This document shows, piece after piece, positions 7,197 to 13,977 of a DNA stretch of 15,735 nucleotides. Both the position numbers and the translations under genes were made by a program. Origin of the DNA: CAYTIB01 sp964437725 (GTDB lineage Bacteria > UBA8248 > JACPRG01 > G963555815); contig CAYTIB010000058.1 in NCBI GenBank assembly GCA_964437725.1, positions 1-15,735 on the forward strand, in the 5' to 3' direction. The stretch's first letter is position 1, and every line of letters begins with the position of its first letter. The notes below the pieces were generated by a model. The model saw nothing but the letters and a program-made list of their open reading frames with translations, was not told the DNA's origin and did not search any database.

Positions 7197-7578
7197 TCGT
7201 GTTTACGCTACCGGAAAGCGCAAATCTGCAATTGCTAGGGTCTGGCTGAGTCCCGGACAAGGGCAAATCCTCATTAATAAGCGAAGTCCCGAAGAGTACT
7301 TCACCCGGGAAAGTGCCCAGATGACCATTAAGACGGTTTTTGATGCTACAGAAACATGGGGGCAGTTTGACGCCTATATTACCGTTCGAGGTGGGGGACA
7401 ATCAGGGCAGGCTGGAGCCATTCGCCACGGAATCGCTAAAGCCCTCGTCGAGGCTGACTCAAACCACCGGGGCTCTCTGAAGCGAGGCGGTTATCTGACT
7501 CGTGACTCGCGCGTCAAAGAGCGAAAAAAGTACGGTTTACGCTCCGCACGCTCGGCCTTCCAATTCTCCAAGCGATAA
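7189..7578 (+). CDS. rpsI: 30S ribosomal protein S9
   Basis: Small-subunit protein S9, whose C-terminal tail reaches into the ribosomal P site and touches the tRNA. The 129 residues match the usual 128-130. Visible are Y-A-T-G-K-R-K-S-A-I-A-R-V near the N-terminus, G-G-G-x-S-G-Q-A-G-A-I-R-H-G-I in the middle, and the ending R-S-A-R-S-A-F-Q-F-S-K-R with the invariant Lys-Arg. The ATG at 7189 follows an AGGTGAG. A GTG four codons earlier is possible but gives an atypical N-terminus. It overlaps rplM by eight bases, the usual L13-S9 pair, and is followed after 84 bases by argC. Confidence 0.97.
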   Translation: MADRVYATGKRKSAIARVWLSPGQGQILINKRSPEEYFTRESAQMTIKTVFDATETWGQFDAYITVRGGGQSGQAGAIRHGIAKALVEADSNHRGSLKRGGYLTRDSRVKERKKYGLRSARSAFQFSKR

Positions 7579-7589
7579 GAATATTCGAG

Positions 7590-7636
7590 ACCGTTTCCGC
7601 ACTTTCTAAATGTGGTTTTCGGAACGGTTGAACCAC
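7590..7636 (+). promoter_or_regulatory. Two mutually overlapping hairpins between rpsI and argC
   Basis: Stem A pairs 7590-7599 with 7620-7628 (A-C-C-G-T-T-T-C-C-G against C-G-G-A-A-C-G-G-T, nine pairs and one bulged T). Stem B pairs GTGGTT (7612-7617) with AACCAC (7631-7636). The left arm of B lies in the loop of A and its right arm lies outside. They are therefore either alternatives or a pseudoknot. No T-run follows. This looks like a regulatory leader or processing element for argC. The function is inference. Confidence 0.4.
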
Positions 7637-7662
7637 CCCCGTTACAAGAGGACGGTAGAGGA

Positions 7663-8703
7663 ATGCTACGCATTTCCCTAGCTGGCGCCACCGGATACGC
7701 AGGTAGCGAGCTTCTACGCATTCTGGCTAACCACCCCGAAGTCGAAATCGTTCATTTGACGTCGGAAACCTTCTCTGGCCAATCTCTTTCCGAGGTCCTT
7801 CCGGCCTTCAAAAAAGTGATTGACGCAGACTTGGAACCCCTTGATCCCAGCAACATTGGGAAGAGTACAGATCTGGTTTTCACCGCCCTTCCCCATCGGA
7901 CTGCTATGCAGTCAGTTCCCCAAATCCTGGACGCGGGAGCGAGGGTAATCGATTTCAGTGCTGATTATCGTCTTCAAGATCCATCTGTTTACACTGCCTG
8001 GTACGGAGTGGAGCATACCGATTCTGAGCGTTTGCAAAAATCTGTGTACGGGTTACCTGAGCTTTATCGGGATCGGATTAAGAATGCTCAGCTCGTAGCC
8101 AATCCTGGTTGCTACCCCACTGGTGCAATTCTAGCCTTGGCCCCGCTTCTTCGTGACCGGTTGGTCGACCCGGGTACAATTGTCGTGGATTCTAAGTCCG
8201 GGGTCTCAGGAGCAGGAAGGCAGAATAAAGCTGAATACTCCTATTGTGAGCTGAATGAGAATGTCAAAGCTTATTCCATTGCTGTTCACCGCCACACTCC
8301 GGAAATTGAGCAAGAGTTGTCGGCCTCAGCAGGAACAGATGTTAAAGTGAACTTCACCCCTCACCTGATCCCGATGAGCCGCGGTATTCTCACTACCTGT
8401 TATGCGTCACTCAAGCCAAGCGTTAGCGTCAAAGAACTATGGGAGTCTTTCCAAGGGGCGTATAAAAAAGAGACCTTCGTGCGGTTGATGCCTGCGGGAC
8501 AGGTTCCATCTACTGGACAGGTGCGCGGCTCAAATTTCACAGATCTAGGGTTTGTTTTGGATGAACGAACAAGAAGAGTAATCGTGATAACTGCTCTTGA
8601 CAATCTGATTAAAGGGGCGGCAGGGGCGGCAGTGCAAAACATGAATATCATGGCTGGATTTGGAGAAGCCACTGCTTTGTCTAATCCCGGAATTTCCACA
8701 TGA
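7663..8703 (+). CDS. argC: N-acetyl-gamma-glutamyl-phosphate reductase
   Basis: Third step of arginine biosynthesis: NADPH-dependent reduction of N-acetylglutamyl phosphate to the semialdehyde in the cytoplasm. The ATG at 7663 gives 346 residues, the normal length of the long-form enzyme. An earlier in-frame ATG at 7612 would add 17 residues of non-family sequence running through the intergenic hairpins. The NADP motif G-A-T-G-Y-A-G is at residues 8-14. The nucleophile Cys150 is in A-N-P-G-C-Y-P-T-G, and His211 is in H-R-H-T-P-E. An AAGAGGA lies about 10 bases before the start. The TGA overlaps the ATG of argJ (ATGA), so the two are translationally coupled. Confidence 0.96.
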   Translation: MLRISLAGATGYAGSELLRILANHPEVEIVHLTSETFSGQSLSEVLPAFKKVIDADLEPLDPSNIGKSTDLVFTALPHRTAMQSVPQILDAGARVIDFSADYRLQDPSVYTAWYGVEHTDSERLQKSVYGLPELYRDRIKNAQLVANPGCYPTGAILALAPLLRDRLVDPGTIVVDSKSGVSGAGRQNKAEYSYCELNENVKAYSIAVHRHTPEIEQELSASAGTDVKVNFTPHLIPMSRGILTTCYASLKPSVSVKELWESFQGAYKKETFVRLMPAGQVPSTGQVRGSNFTDLGFVLDERTRRVIVITALDNLIKGAAGAAVQNMNIMAGFGEATALSNPGIST

Positions 8704-9950
8704 GTGCGCCTAAGAGGACAACACCATCCGAAGTAGACGGAGGAGTTGTGGCCCCAAAAGGATTCATGGCATCTGGCATCAAGGCTGGCATCAAGAAAAA
8801 TAAGCCGGATTTAGCCTTACTCTTTTCGCAGTCAGAAGCATCTGTTGCGGGGCTGTTCACAACCAACCAAATGGCCGCGGCACCTGTTCTGTTGTGTCAG
8901 GAACGAATAGCAACCAACGGCAAGATCCGTGCAATAATTGTTAACAGTGGAAATGCCAACGCCTGTACCGGGAAAGAGGGCAAAAAAGATGCGATGGCTA
9001 TGGTCCAGAGAACGGCAGAAGCCTTGGGACTAAACAATAATTCAGAAGTTCTCGTTGCCTCAACCGGGATTATTGGACATCGACTACCAATGGCTAAGAT
9101 AAACGCTGCCATTCCCGCTGCAGTAGCCGCCTTGAGCAAAAGTGGGGGGAATGCCGCTGCCGAGGCGATTCTCACAACGGACCTCAGTCCCAAGACAATA
9201 GCAATCGAGGTAGAAACTTCAGGAGGGGCGGTCAGAGTCGGGGCGATGGCCAAGGGCTCGGGGATGATACGCCCAAGACTGGCGGAACCTACCTCGACCC
9301 CTACACATGCAACCATGCTCGCTTTTCTCACTACCGATGCTGATCTCACATCCGAGGAATTGCAACCTATGCTTAGGGAGGCCGTCTCAGAGTCTTTCAA
9401 CTGTATTACTGTGGATGGAGAAACCAGCACCAATGATAGCGTCATCATGTTAGCTAATGGTGCATCCGGCGTAAAACATATGACGGCACCAGATAAAAAG
9501 GTCATAACAGAGGCCATTTATATCGCTTGCCTGGAAATGGCCCACGCAATTGTGAAAGATGGTGAAGGCGCTACAAAATTCGTAACAGTTCGCGTGAGTG
9601 GCGGAAAAACCAAGTCCGAAGCTAAACGCGCCGCTTTCGCTATCGCAGATTCGAACCTAGTCAAAACGGCCCTTTATGGAGGCGATCCAAATTGGGGGCG
9701 TATTATTTCTGCGGTTGGCGCCTCCGGGGCCTCGACAAAGCCAGAATCGGTACGGATCACCCTGAATGAAGTAGAAGTTTTTTCCGGAGAAAAGCCAAAT
9801 GAAGACGGCGTGAAGGCATTGGCAAAAGGACTCCAAGACCCTGAGGTATTGATAGAAGTGGATTTATGCTCAGGCGAAAAGGAGGCGGTGGTCTGGACTT
9901 CAGACCTTAGCTATGATTATATCCGCATCAATGCCGAGTATCACACCTAG
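8700..9950 (+). CDS. argJ: Bifunctional glutamate N-acetyltransferase/amino-acid acetyltransferase (ornithine acetyltransferase)
   Basis: ArgJ transfers the acetyl group from N-acetylornithine to glutamate, recycling acetate in the cyclic arginine pathway. Some members also use acetyl-CoA. The 416 residues match the family. Seen are G-x-x-A-P-K-G-F near the N-terminus, N-S-G-N-A-N-A-C-T-G, S-T-G-I-I-G-x-R-L-P, K-G-S-G-M-I, G-D-P-N-W-G-R-I and the ending I-N-A-E-Y-H-T. The proenzyme cleaves itself before the nucleophile Thr205 (A-T-M-L). Here the stretch between G-M-I and A-T-M-L is 13 residues (RPRLAEPTSTPTH) where I expect about four such as H-P-N-M, a nine-residue insertion at the active site. 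Its effect is unknown. It overlaps argC by four bases. Confidence 0.96.
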   Translation: MSAPKRTTPSEVDGGVVAPKGFMASGIKAGIKKNKPDLALLFSQSEASVAGLFTTNQMAAAPVLLCQERIATNGKIRAIIVNSGNANACTGKEGKKDAMAMVQRTAEALGLNNNSEVLVASTGIIGHRLPMAKINAAIPAAVAALSKSGGNAAAEAILTTDLSPKTIAIEVETSGGAVRVGAMAKGSGMIRPRLAEPTSTPTHATMLAFLTTDADLTSEELQPMLREAVSESFNCITVDGETSTNDSVIMLANGASGVKHMTAPDKKVITEAIYIACLEMAHAIVKDGEGATKFVTVRVSGGKTKSEAKRAAFAIADSNLVKTALYGGDPNWGRIISAVGASGASTKPESVRITLNEVEVFSGEKPNEDGVKALAKGLQDPEVLIEVDLCSGEKEAVVWTSDLSYDYIRINAEYHT

Positions 9951-9977
9951 GTAATATCTGCCGAATTGTGCCCAAAA

Positions 9978-10019
9978 TTTCCGGAAAGGCTTTAATCCCC
10001 AACAAGTTGGGACCGGAAA
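9978..10019 (+). repeat. Stem-loop after argJ
   Basis: TTTCCGG (9978-9984) pairs with CCGGAAA (10013-10019). Inside it CCCAA (9998-10002) pairs with TTGGG (10007-10011) around a four-base loop. The inner and outer stems are separated by 13 unpaired bases on the left and one on the right. It lies 27 bases after the argJ stop and just upstream of the rpsB promoter. No T-run follows, so it is a poor intrinsic terminator. It may be a processing or 3'-end stabilising element of the arg mRNA. Confidence 0.35.
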
Positions 10020-10026
10020 ATTAATG

Positions 10027-10056
10027 TTGCCCTCAAGCCGTCGGAGGGCCTATAAT
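10027..10056 (+). promoter_or_regulatory. rpsB: Promoter of the rpsB-tsf-pyrH-frr-uppS-cdsA-dxr operon
   Basis: TTGCCC (10027-10032), 18 bases, and a perfect TATAAT (10051-10056). Transcription would start near 10063, giving a leader of about 77 bases before the rpsB GTG. The spacer holds a perfect inverted repeat GCCCTC (10029-10034)/GAGGGC (10044-10049) that overlaps the -35 element. It could be an operator or the remnant of a terminator stem. Confidence 0.6.
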
Positions 10057-10081
10057 GCTTTAACATGGTTTAACACTCGTG

Positions 10082-10103
10082 GGGTTTCCGCTTGCGGGAA
10101 CCC
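10082..10103 (+). promoter_or_regulatory. Hairpin in the rpsB 5' leader
   Basis: GGGTTTCCG (10082-10090) pairs with CGGGAACCC (10095-10103), nine pairs including one G-U, closed by a CTTG tetraloop (CUUG in RNA is unusually stable). It lies about 19 bases after the predicted transcription start and 20 bases before the ribosome binding site. It is followed by the T-rich TTTAGTTTGT. Ribosomal protein S2 is known to repress its own rpsB leader in E. coli. This hairpin is a candidate for such control, or for an attenuator. The role is inference. Confidence 0.45.
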
Positions 10104-10139
10104 TTTAGTTTGTCTCGGAGCAGAGGAGGTGGATGTCTT

Positions 10140-11054
10140 GTGCCTGGAGTAACTCTGAAGAGCCTGTTAGAAGCCGGATCCCATTTTGGCCACCAAACCA
10201 AACGTTGGAACCCGAAGATGAAGCCCTACATCTTCGGGTCGCGGAACGGTATTTACATAATCGACTTATTAAAAACGGTTAAAAAGATCGAGGAAGCTAA
10301 CGAGTTCGTGGGGACTCTGGGCGCATCTTCTGGGCAGGTTCTCTTTGTGGGAACGAAAAAACAGGCACAAATCCCAATCGAGGAGGAAGCTCAGCGGTGC
10401 GGCATGCCTTATGTCACTACACGTTGGCTAGGCGGAACATTGACTAACTTTTCCACAATAAAGGCCAGGGTTAACCGTCTTAAAGAGCTTTTGCAACTCG
10501 ATCAGGCCGATGGAGCAGGGGGACAACTTACCCAGGGCAAGAAAAAGAAGGAAATCCTCCGATTAAGTCGGGAACGTGAACGTCTCGCCAAGTACTTCAA
10601 AGGCATCTTAGAAATGGAACGTCTGCCCAAAGCTGTTTTTGTCGTAGATCCCATAAAGGAAGCCATCGCGGTCCGAGAAGCCAAAAAACTCCATATCCCC
10701 GTGATTGCGATTGTGGACACCAACTGCGACCCCGAAGGCCTGGATTTCGTTCTACCTGGCAACGATGACGCCATTCGAGCTATCCGGCTGTTCTCTTCCA
10801 GCATTGCAGATGCTGTCCTTGAGGGAAATGCAATGCGCAAAGACGAATTAGACCTCGAGGAAGCCATGGTAACCGCCGCGAAGACGGCTGAATCTGAATC
10901 CAAAGCCGGGAATGAGGATCCTTCGGCAGACTCCAGGAAGTCGGAAACCCTGCTGGATGACTCCGAGCCTGAGGCGCCAACCTCGACTGCTCCCGCAGCT
11001 GTGGATCCCAGCACGGAAGAATCCGCCGATTCGGGTAAAAAAATTGAGGGATAA
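10140..11054 (+). CDS. rpsB: 30S ribosomal protein S2
   Basis: Small-subunit protein S2. The GTG at 10140 has AGGAGGT nine bases upstream and yields the normal beginning (L-L-E-A-G-S-H-F-G-H-Q-T-K-R-W-N-P-K-M). The longer frame starting at 10092 would run through the leader hairpin and is rejected. Family blocks include F-V-G-T-K-K-Q-A, R-W-L-G-G-T-L-T-N-F, the coiled-coil region around K-K-K-K-E-I-L-R-L, and P-V-I-A-I-V-D-T-N-C-D-P. The core ends near residue 228. A tail of about 75 residues then follows that is rich in D, E, S and A and looks disordered. The total is 304 residues against about 240-260 in typical S2. First gene after its own promoter; tsf follows after 88 bases. Confidence 0.96.
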   Translation: MPGVTLKSLLEAGSHFGHQTKRWNPKMKPYIFGSRNGIYIIDLLKTVKKIEEANEFVGTLGASSGQVLFVGTKKQAQIPIEEEAQRCGMPYVTTRWLGGTLTNFSTIKARVNRLKELLQLDQADGAGGQLTQGKKKKEILRLSRERERLAKYFKGILEMERLPKAVFVVDPIKEAIAVREAKKLHIPVIAIVDTNCDPEGLDFVLPGNDDAIRAIRLFSSSIADAVLEGNAMRKDELDLEEAMVTAAKTAESESKAGNEDPSADSRKSETLLDDSEPEAPTSTAPAAVDPSTEESADSGKKIEG

Positions 11055-11064
11055 AATTGGACGG

Positions 11065-11086
11065 CCTGCAGGTCTTGAAGTGCAGG
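11065..11086 (+). repeat. Small hairpin between rpsB and tsf
   Basis: CCTGCA (11065-11070) and TGCAGG (11081-11086) form a six-pair stem with a 10-base loop, 10 bases after the rpsB stop. ATTAACTTTCT follows, which is not a real T-run. It may tune S2 versus EF-Ts expression, but it is too short to be sure. Confidence 0.3.
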
Positions 11087-11142
11087 ATTAACTTTCTACA
11101 GATTCGAAATCCAACGATCCTTGAGCAAAAGGAAGTAAAGGT

Positions 11143-11796
11143 ATGGACATTCCTGCCACACTAGTGAAGGAACTCCGCGAAAAATCAGGCGCGGGGATGA
11201 TGGATTGCAAAGCAGCTCTGATTGAAACAGATGGAGACCTAGAAAAAGCCGTAGATTATCTTCGGCAAAAAGGTTTGTCAGATGCAGGTAAAAAATCTGA
11301 GAGAAGCGCGACGGAAGGTTTGATACACTCGTACATACACGCTGGAGGGAAAATTGGCGTACTGATTGAAGTTAACTGCGAGACAGATTTCGTCGCCCGG
11401 ACAGACCAGTTTCAAGAGTTTGTTAAGGATCTTGCAATGCAGGTTGCCGCGGCAAATCCCATTTGTGTCAGCCGGGAAGATATTTCCGATCAAGATCTTG
11501 CTCGGGAACGTGAGGTTTACAAAGCCCAAGCCCGTGAAACCGGAAAACCCGAAAATGTTCTGGACAAGATAGTTGAGGGGAAAATCGGTAAGTTCTACCG
11601 GGATGTCGTCTTAATGGAGCAAGCGTTCATCAAGGACTCTGATCAAGACATTCAGACCTTGGTCAATGCAAAGATCGCTGAGTTAGGTGAGAAAATTTCC
11701 ATCCGTCGTTTCACGCGCTATCACGTCGGAGAGGGGTTAGATCGGGAAGAAAAAGATCTTGCCCAAGAAGTGAAAGAACAAATTGCCAATGTCTGA
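11143..11796 (+). CDS. tsf: Translation elongation factor Ts
   Basis: EF-Ts exchanges GDP for GTP on EF-Tu. The 217 residues include the N-terminal UBA-like domain (1-45, with L-R-E-K-S-G-A-G-M-M-D-C-K-A-A-L) and the core domain with the EF-Tu-contacting T81-D82-F83-V84 inside N-C-E-T-D-F-V-A-R. It is the short form, with one core subdomain fewer than the roughly 280-residue E. coli protein, as in many other phyla. The end carries K-I-A-E-L-G-E-K-I-S-I-R-R-F and a short acidic extension. AAAAGGAAG lies before the ATG at 11143. It follows rpsB in the near-universal order and precedes pyrH by 54 bases. Confidence 0.97.
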   Translation: MDIPATLVKELREKSGAGMMDCKAALIETDGDLEKAVDYLRQKGLSDAGKKSERSATEGLIHSYIHAGGKIGVLIEVNCETDFVARTDQFQEFVKDLAMQVAAANPICVSREDISDQDLAREREVYKAQARETGKPENVLDKIVEGKIGKFYRDVVLMEQAFIKDSDQDIQTLVNAKIAELGEKISIRRFTRYHVGEGLDREEKDLAQEVKEQIANV

Positions 11797-11850
11797 TTTT
11801 CTCGCCCGGCCACAAAGCATTGTGAATACCCTCCTCCACGGAGAAACAAT

Positions 11851-12600
11851 TTGAGCCGGTCGGCCACCGTTAGAGAATCCGCCGCTCCTGTCTATGGAAA
11901 AATCTTGCTCAAGCTGAGCGGTGAAGCTCTTATGGGGTCACAACCCTCGGGTATAGAGTCTTCAATTTTACAAGATATTGCACATCAACTTCAGGAAATT
12001 CAGTCTCTGGGTACCCAAGTCGGTATAGTTATTGGGGGGGGAAACCTCTTCCGTGGGGTTGCTGGTGCAAAGGAAGGGATGGACCGTGTAACGGCTGATC
12101 AAATCGGAATGCTAGCCACCATTATGAACGGCCTTGCCCTTCAAGACGCTCTCGAATCCCATGGTTTAGTTACGCGTGTCATGTCGGCGATTTCAGTTCA
12201 CCAGTTTGCCGAGCCTTACATTCGGAGACGTGCCCTTCGTCACCTAGACAAGGGACGAATCTTAATATTTGTGGGTGGAACAGGAAACCCCTATTTCACA
12301 ACGGATACAACTGCCGCACTTCGTGCGGTAGAAATTGGTGCTGACGTCATAATTAAGGCAACCAAGGTAGACGGGATTTACACAGCCGACCCTGAGATTC
12401 AAGCCGACGCGGAGAAGCTGGACATTGTCGGATATCGGGAGGTATTGCAGCGTGGTCTTCGTGTTATGGACGCAACCGCCGTTTCACTCTGCATGGACAA
12501 TCATCTTCCTATCGCTATTTTTGATCTTCGTAAATCAGGGAACCTTAAACGATTGGTTCTGGGAGACCCCATAGGATCAATCGTGCAGGATACCGAATAA
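11851..12600 (+). CDS. pyrH: UMP kinase
   Basis: Phosphorylates UMP to UDP with ATP; in bacteria it is a hexamer of the amino-acid kinase fold. The TTG at 11851 follows GGAG by seven bases, giving 249 residues, slightly longer than the usual 235-245 because of about 14 extra N-terminal residues. Motifs are K-L-S-G-E-A-L (21-27), I-G-G-G-N-L-F-R-G (from 61), R-V-T-A-D-Q-I-G-M-L-A-T, G-G-T-G-N-P-Y-F-T-T-D-T (142-153), and K-A-T-K-V-D-G-I-Y-T-A-D-P near the C-terminal ATP-binding part. Its TAA shares one base with the ATG of frr (TAATG), so the two are coupled. Confidence 0.96.
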   Translation: MSRSATVRESAAPVYGKILLKLSGEALMGSQPSGIESSILQDIAHQLQEIQSLGTQVGIVIGGGNLFRGVAGAKEGMDRVTADQIGMLATIMNGLALQDALESHGLVTRVMSAISVHQFAEPYIRRRALRHLDKGRILIFVGGTGNPYFTTDTTAALRAVEIGADVIIKATKVDGIYTADPEIQADAEKLDIVGYREVLQRGLRVMDATAVSLCMDNHLPIAIFDLRKSGNLKRLVLGDPIGSIVQDTE

Positions 12601-13157
12601 TGATTGACGATGTCCTCCAAGACGTTAAACAGGATATGCAAGCCACCATCGACTCTTTGAAAAAAGATTGTGGAGTTATACGAACTGGAAGGGCAACCAC
12701 TGCTATACTGGACAGCATTACTGTCGATTATCACGGAGCTCGAACACAGCTTAAACAGCTTGCTAGTCTCTCCGTTCCGGAAAGTCGTCTTATCGTTGTT
12801 CAACCTTGGGATAAAACCATCGTTGAAGAGGTCGAAAAAGCTATTTTACGTTCTGATCTGGGTCTTAATCCAGTTAGCGACGGGAACATAATTCGCATTC
12901 CGATTCCTCAGCTAACTGAGGAGCGACGTCGAGAACTGGCGAAAATGGTCAACAAAACTGCCGAGGACCATCGAGTGTCCATTCGAAACGCTCGCCGGGA
13001 TGGTAATGAATTCTTGAAGCAGTTGGAAAAGGAAAAAGAAATTAGTGAAGATGACAAACGCCGGGGGCAGGAGCAAATTCAAAAGCTGACCGACCAATTC
13101 ATCAAAAACCTCGATGAGGTAGTCACCCAAAAAGAAAAAGAAGTCATGGAGGATTAA
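12600..13157 (+). CDS. frr: Ribosome recycling factor
   Basis: RRF splits the post-termination ribosome together with EF-G. The 185 residues equal the family norm. Seen are the N-terminal helix, R-T-G-R-A-T-T-A-I-L-D (28-38), the domain II segment Q-L-A-S-L-S-V-P-E-S-R, P-W-D-K, A-I-L-R-S-D-L-G-L-N-P, R-I-P-I-P-Q-L-T-E-E-R-R, and the long C-terminal helix with V-S-I-R-N-A-R-R-D. The start codon overlaps the pyrH stop by one base, and no independent ribosome binding site is needed. uppS follows after 55 bases. Confidence 0.97.
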   Translation: MIDDVLQDVKQDMQATIDSLKKDCGVIRTGRATTAILDSITVDYHGARTQLKQLASLSVPESRLIVVQPWDKTIVEEVEKAILRSDLGLNPVSDGNIIRIPIPQLTEERRRELAKMVNKTAEDHRVSIRNARRDGNEFLKQLEKEKEISEDDKRRGQEQIQKLTDQFIKNLDEVVTQKEKEVMED

Positions 13158-13212
13158 TCCTCTTTTGCCCCCGAGACACCCCGCCGAAACGATGTCATAA
13201 AGGCAACATCCA

Positions 13213-13977
13213 GTGTCTTCCGAAGATCTCCTGGAACAAATTAAACTAAGTCCACTTCCCCGCCACATCGCCATCATTATGGATGGAAACGGCCGGTGGG
13301 CTAAAAAACGCAATCTTCCCCGGATCGCGGGCCATCGCGAGGGATTAAAGTCTGTGGATGTAATTGTAACGTCATGCCGGGAGATCGGTGTTGGGGCAAT
13401 CACCCTATACGCATTCTCCGAGGAAAACTGGAGCCGGCCTTCGCTTGAGATTCGTGCCCTCTGGAGAATTCTTCAGGAGTTTCTTAAAAAAGAAATTGAC
13501 CGAATGATGGAAGAAAATATCCGACTCAGGACAATTGGCGCGATCGAGAATTTACCCAATAGCGCACAGCAATTGATCGGAAAGTCGGAACGCCAAACCG
13601 CCGAAAACGATGGTATGGTCCTCACCCTTGCACTGAGTTATGGCTCTAGGCAGGAGATCATCCAAGCTGTTCAAGCAATCGCTAAAGCCGTGAACATTAA
13701 CGATTTAGAAATCACCGATATTCCAAAAGTTTTCAGCCAGTACCTTTACACAGCAGACCATCCAGATCCAGACCTTCTTATTCGTACTAGCGGAGAAATT
13801 CGGATCAGTAATTTTCTTCTCTGGCAGATTGCCTACACAGAGCTCTACTTCACAGACACCCTATGGCCAGACTTCCGGCGGCCCGAACTTTTTAAGGCTA
13901 TTCTCGAATATCAGAGACGTGAACGCCGTTTCGGACAGACTCAAGATCAGATATCCGATAGAAAGGCCGAGACTTGA
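13213..13977 (+). CDS. uppS: Undecaprenyl diphosphate synthase (cis-prenyltransferase)
   Basis: Condenses isopentenyl diphosphate onto farnesyl diphosphate to make the C55 lipid carrier for cell-wall and polysaccharide synthesis. The GTG at 13213 follows AAAGG by nine bases and gives 254 residues (family 240-260). The catalytic Asp24 lies in M-D-G-N-G-R-W-A, with H-R-E-G, Y-A-F-S-E-E-N-W-x-R-P and the C-terminal D-L-L-I-R191-T-S-G-E followed by R197-I-S-N-F-L-L-W-Q, which binds the diphosphate. The TGA overlaps the TTG start of cdsA by four bases. Its product could carry the sugar made by the dehydrogenase/epimerase pair, but nothing here proves this. Confidence 0.96.
   Translation: MSSEDLLEQIKLSPLPRHIAIIMDGNGRWAKKRNLPRIAGHREGLKSVDVIVTSCREIGVGAITLYAFSEENWSRPSLEIRALWRILQEFLKKEIDRMMEENIRLRTIGAIENLPNSAQQLIGKSERQTAENDGMVLTLALSYGSRQEIIQAVQAIAKAVNINDLEITDIPKVFSQYLYTADHPDPDLLIRTSGEIRISNFLLWQIAYTELYFTDTLWPDFRRPELFKAILEYQRRERRFGQTQDQISDRKAET

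Noticed and set aside
8897..9517. Minus-strand open frame of 206 codons inside argJ
   Set aside because: It is a mirror of the argJ coding bias. The plus strand carries the full set of ArgJ motifs.
10092..10139. Upstream start adding 16 residues to S2
   Set aside because: The added segment is the translated leader hairpin and ribosome binding site; the S2 family begins after the GTG at 10140.
10502..11014. Minus-strand open frame of 170 codons opposite rpsB
   Set aside because: It is antisense to the S2 coding region and tail. Its Ser/Ala-rich translation follows from the reverse complement of the acidic tail.
12912..13403. Minus-strand open frame spanning frr and uppS
   Set aside because: It crosses two well-supported genes on the other strand and has no recognisable domain or upstream signal.
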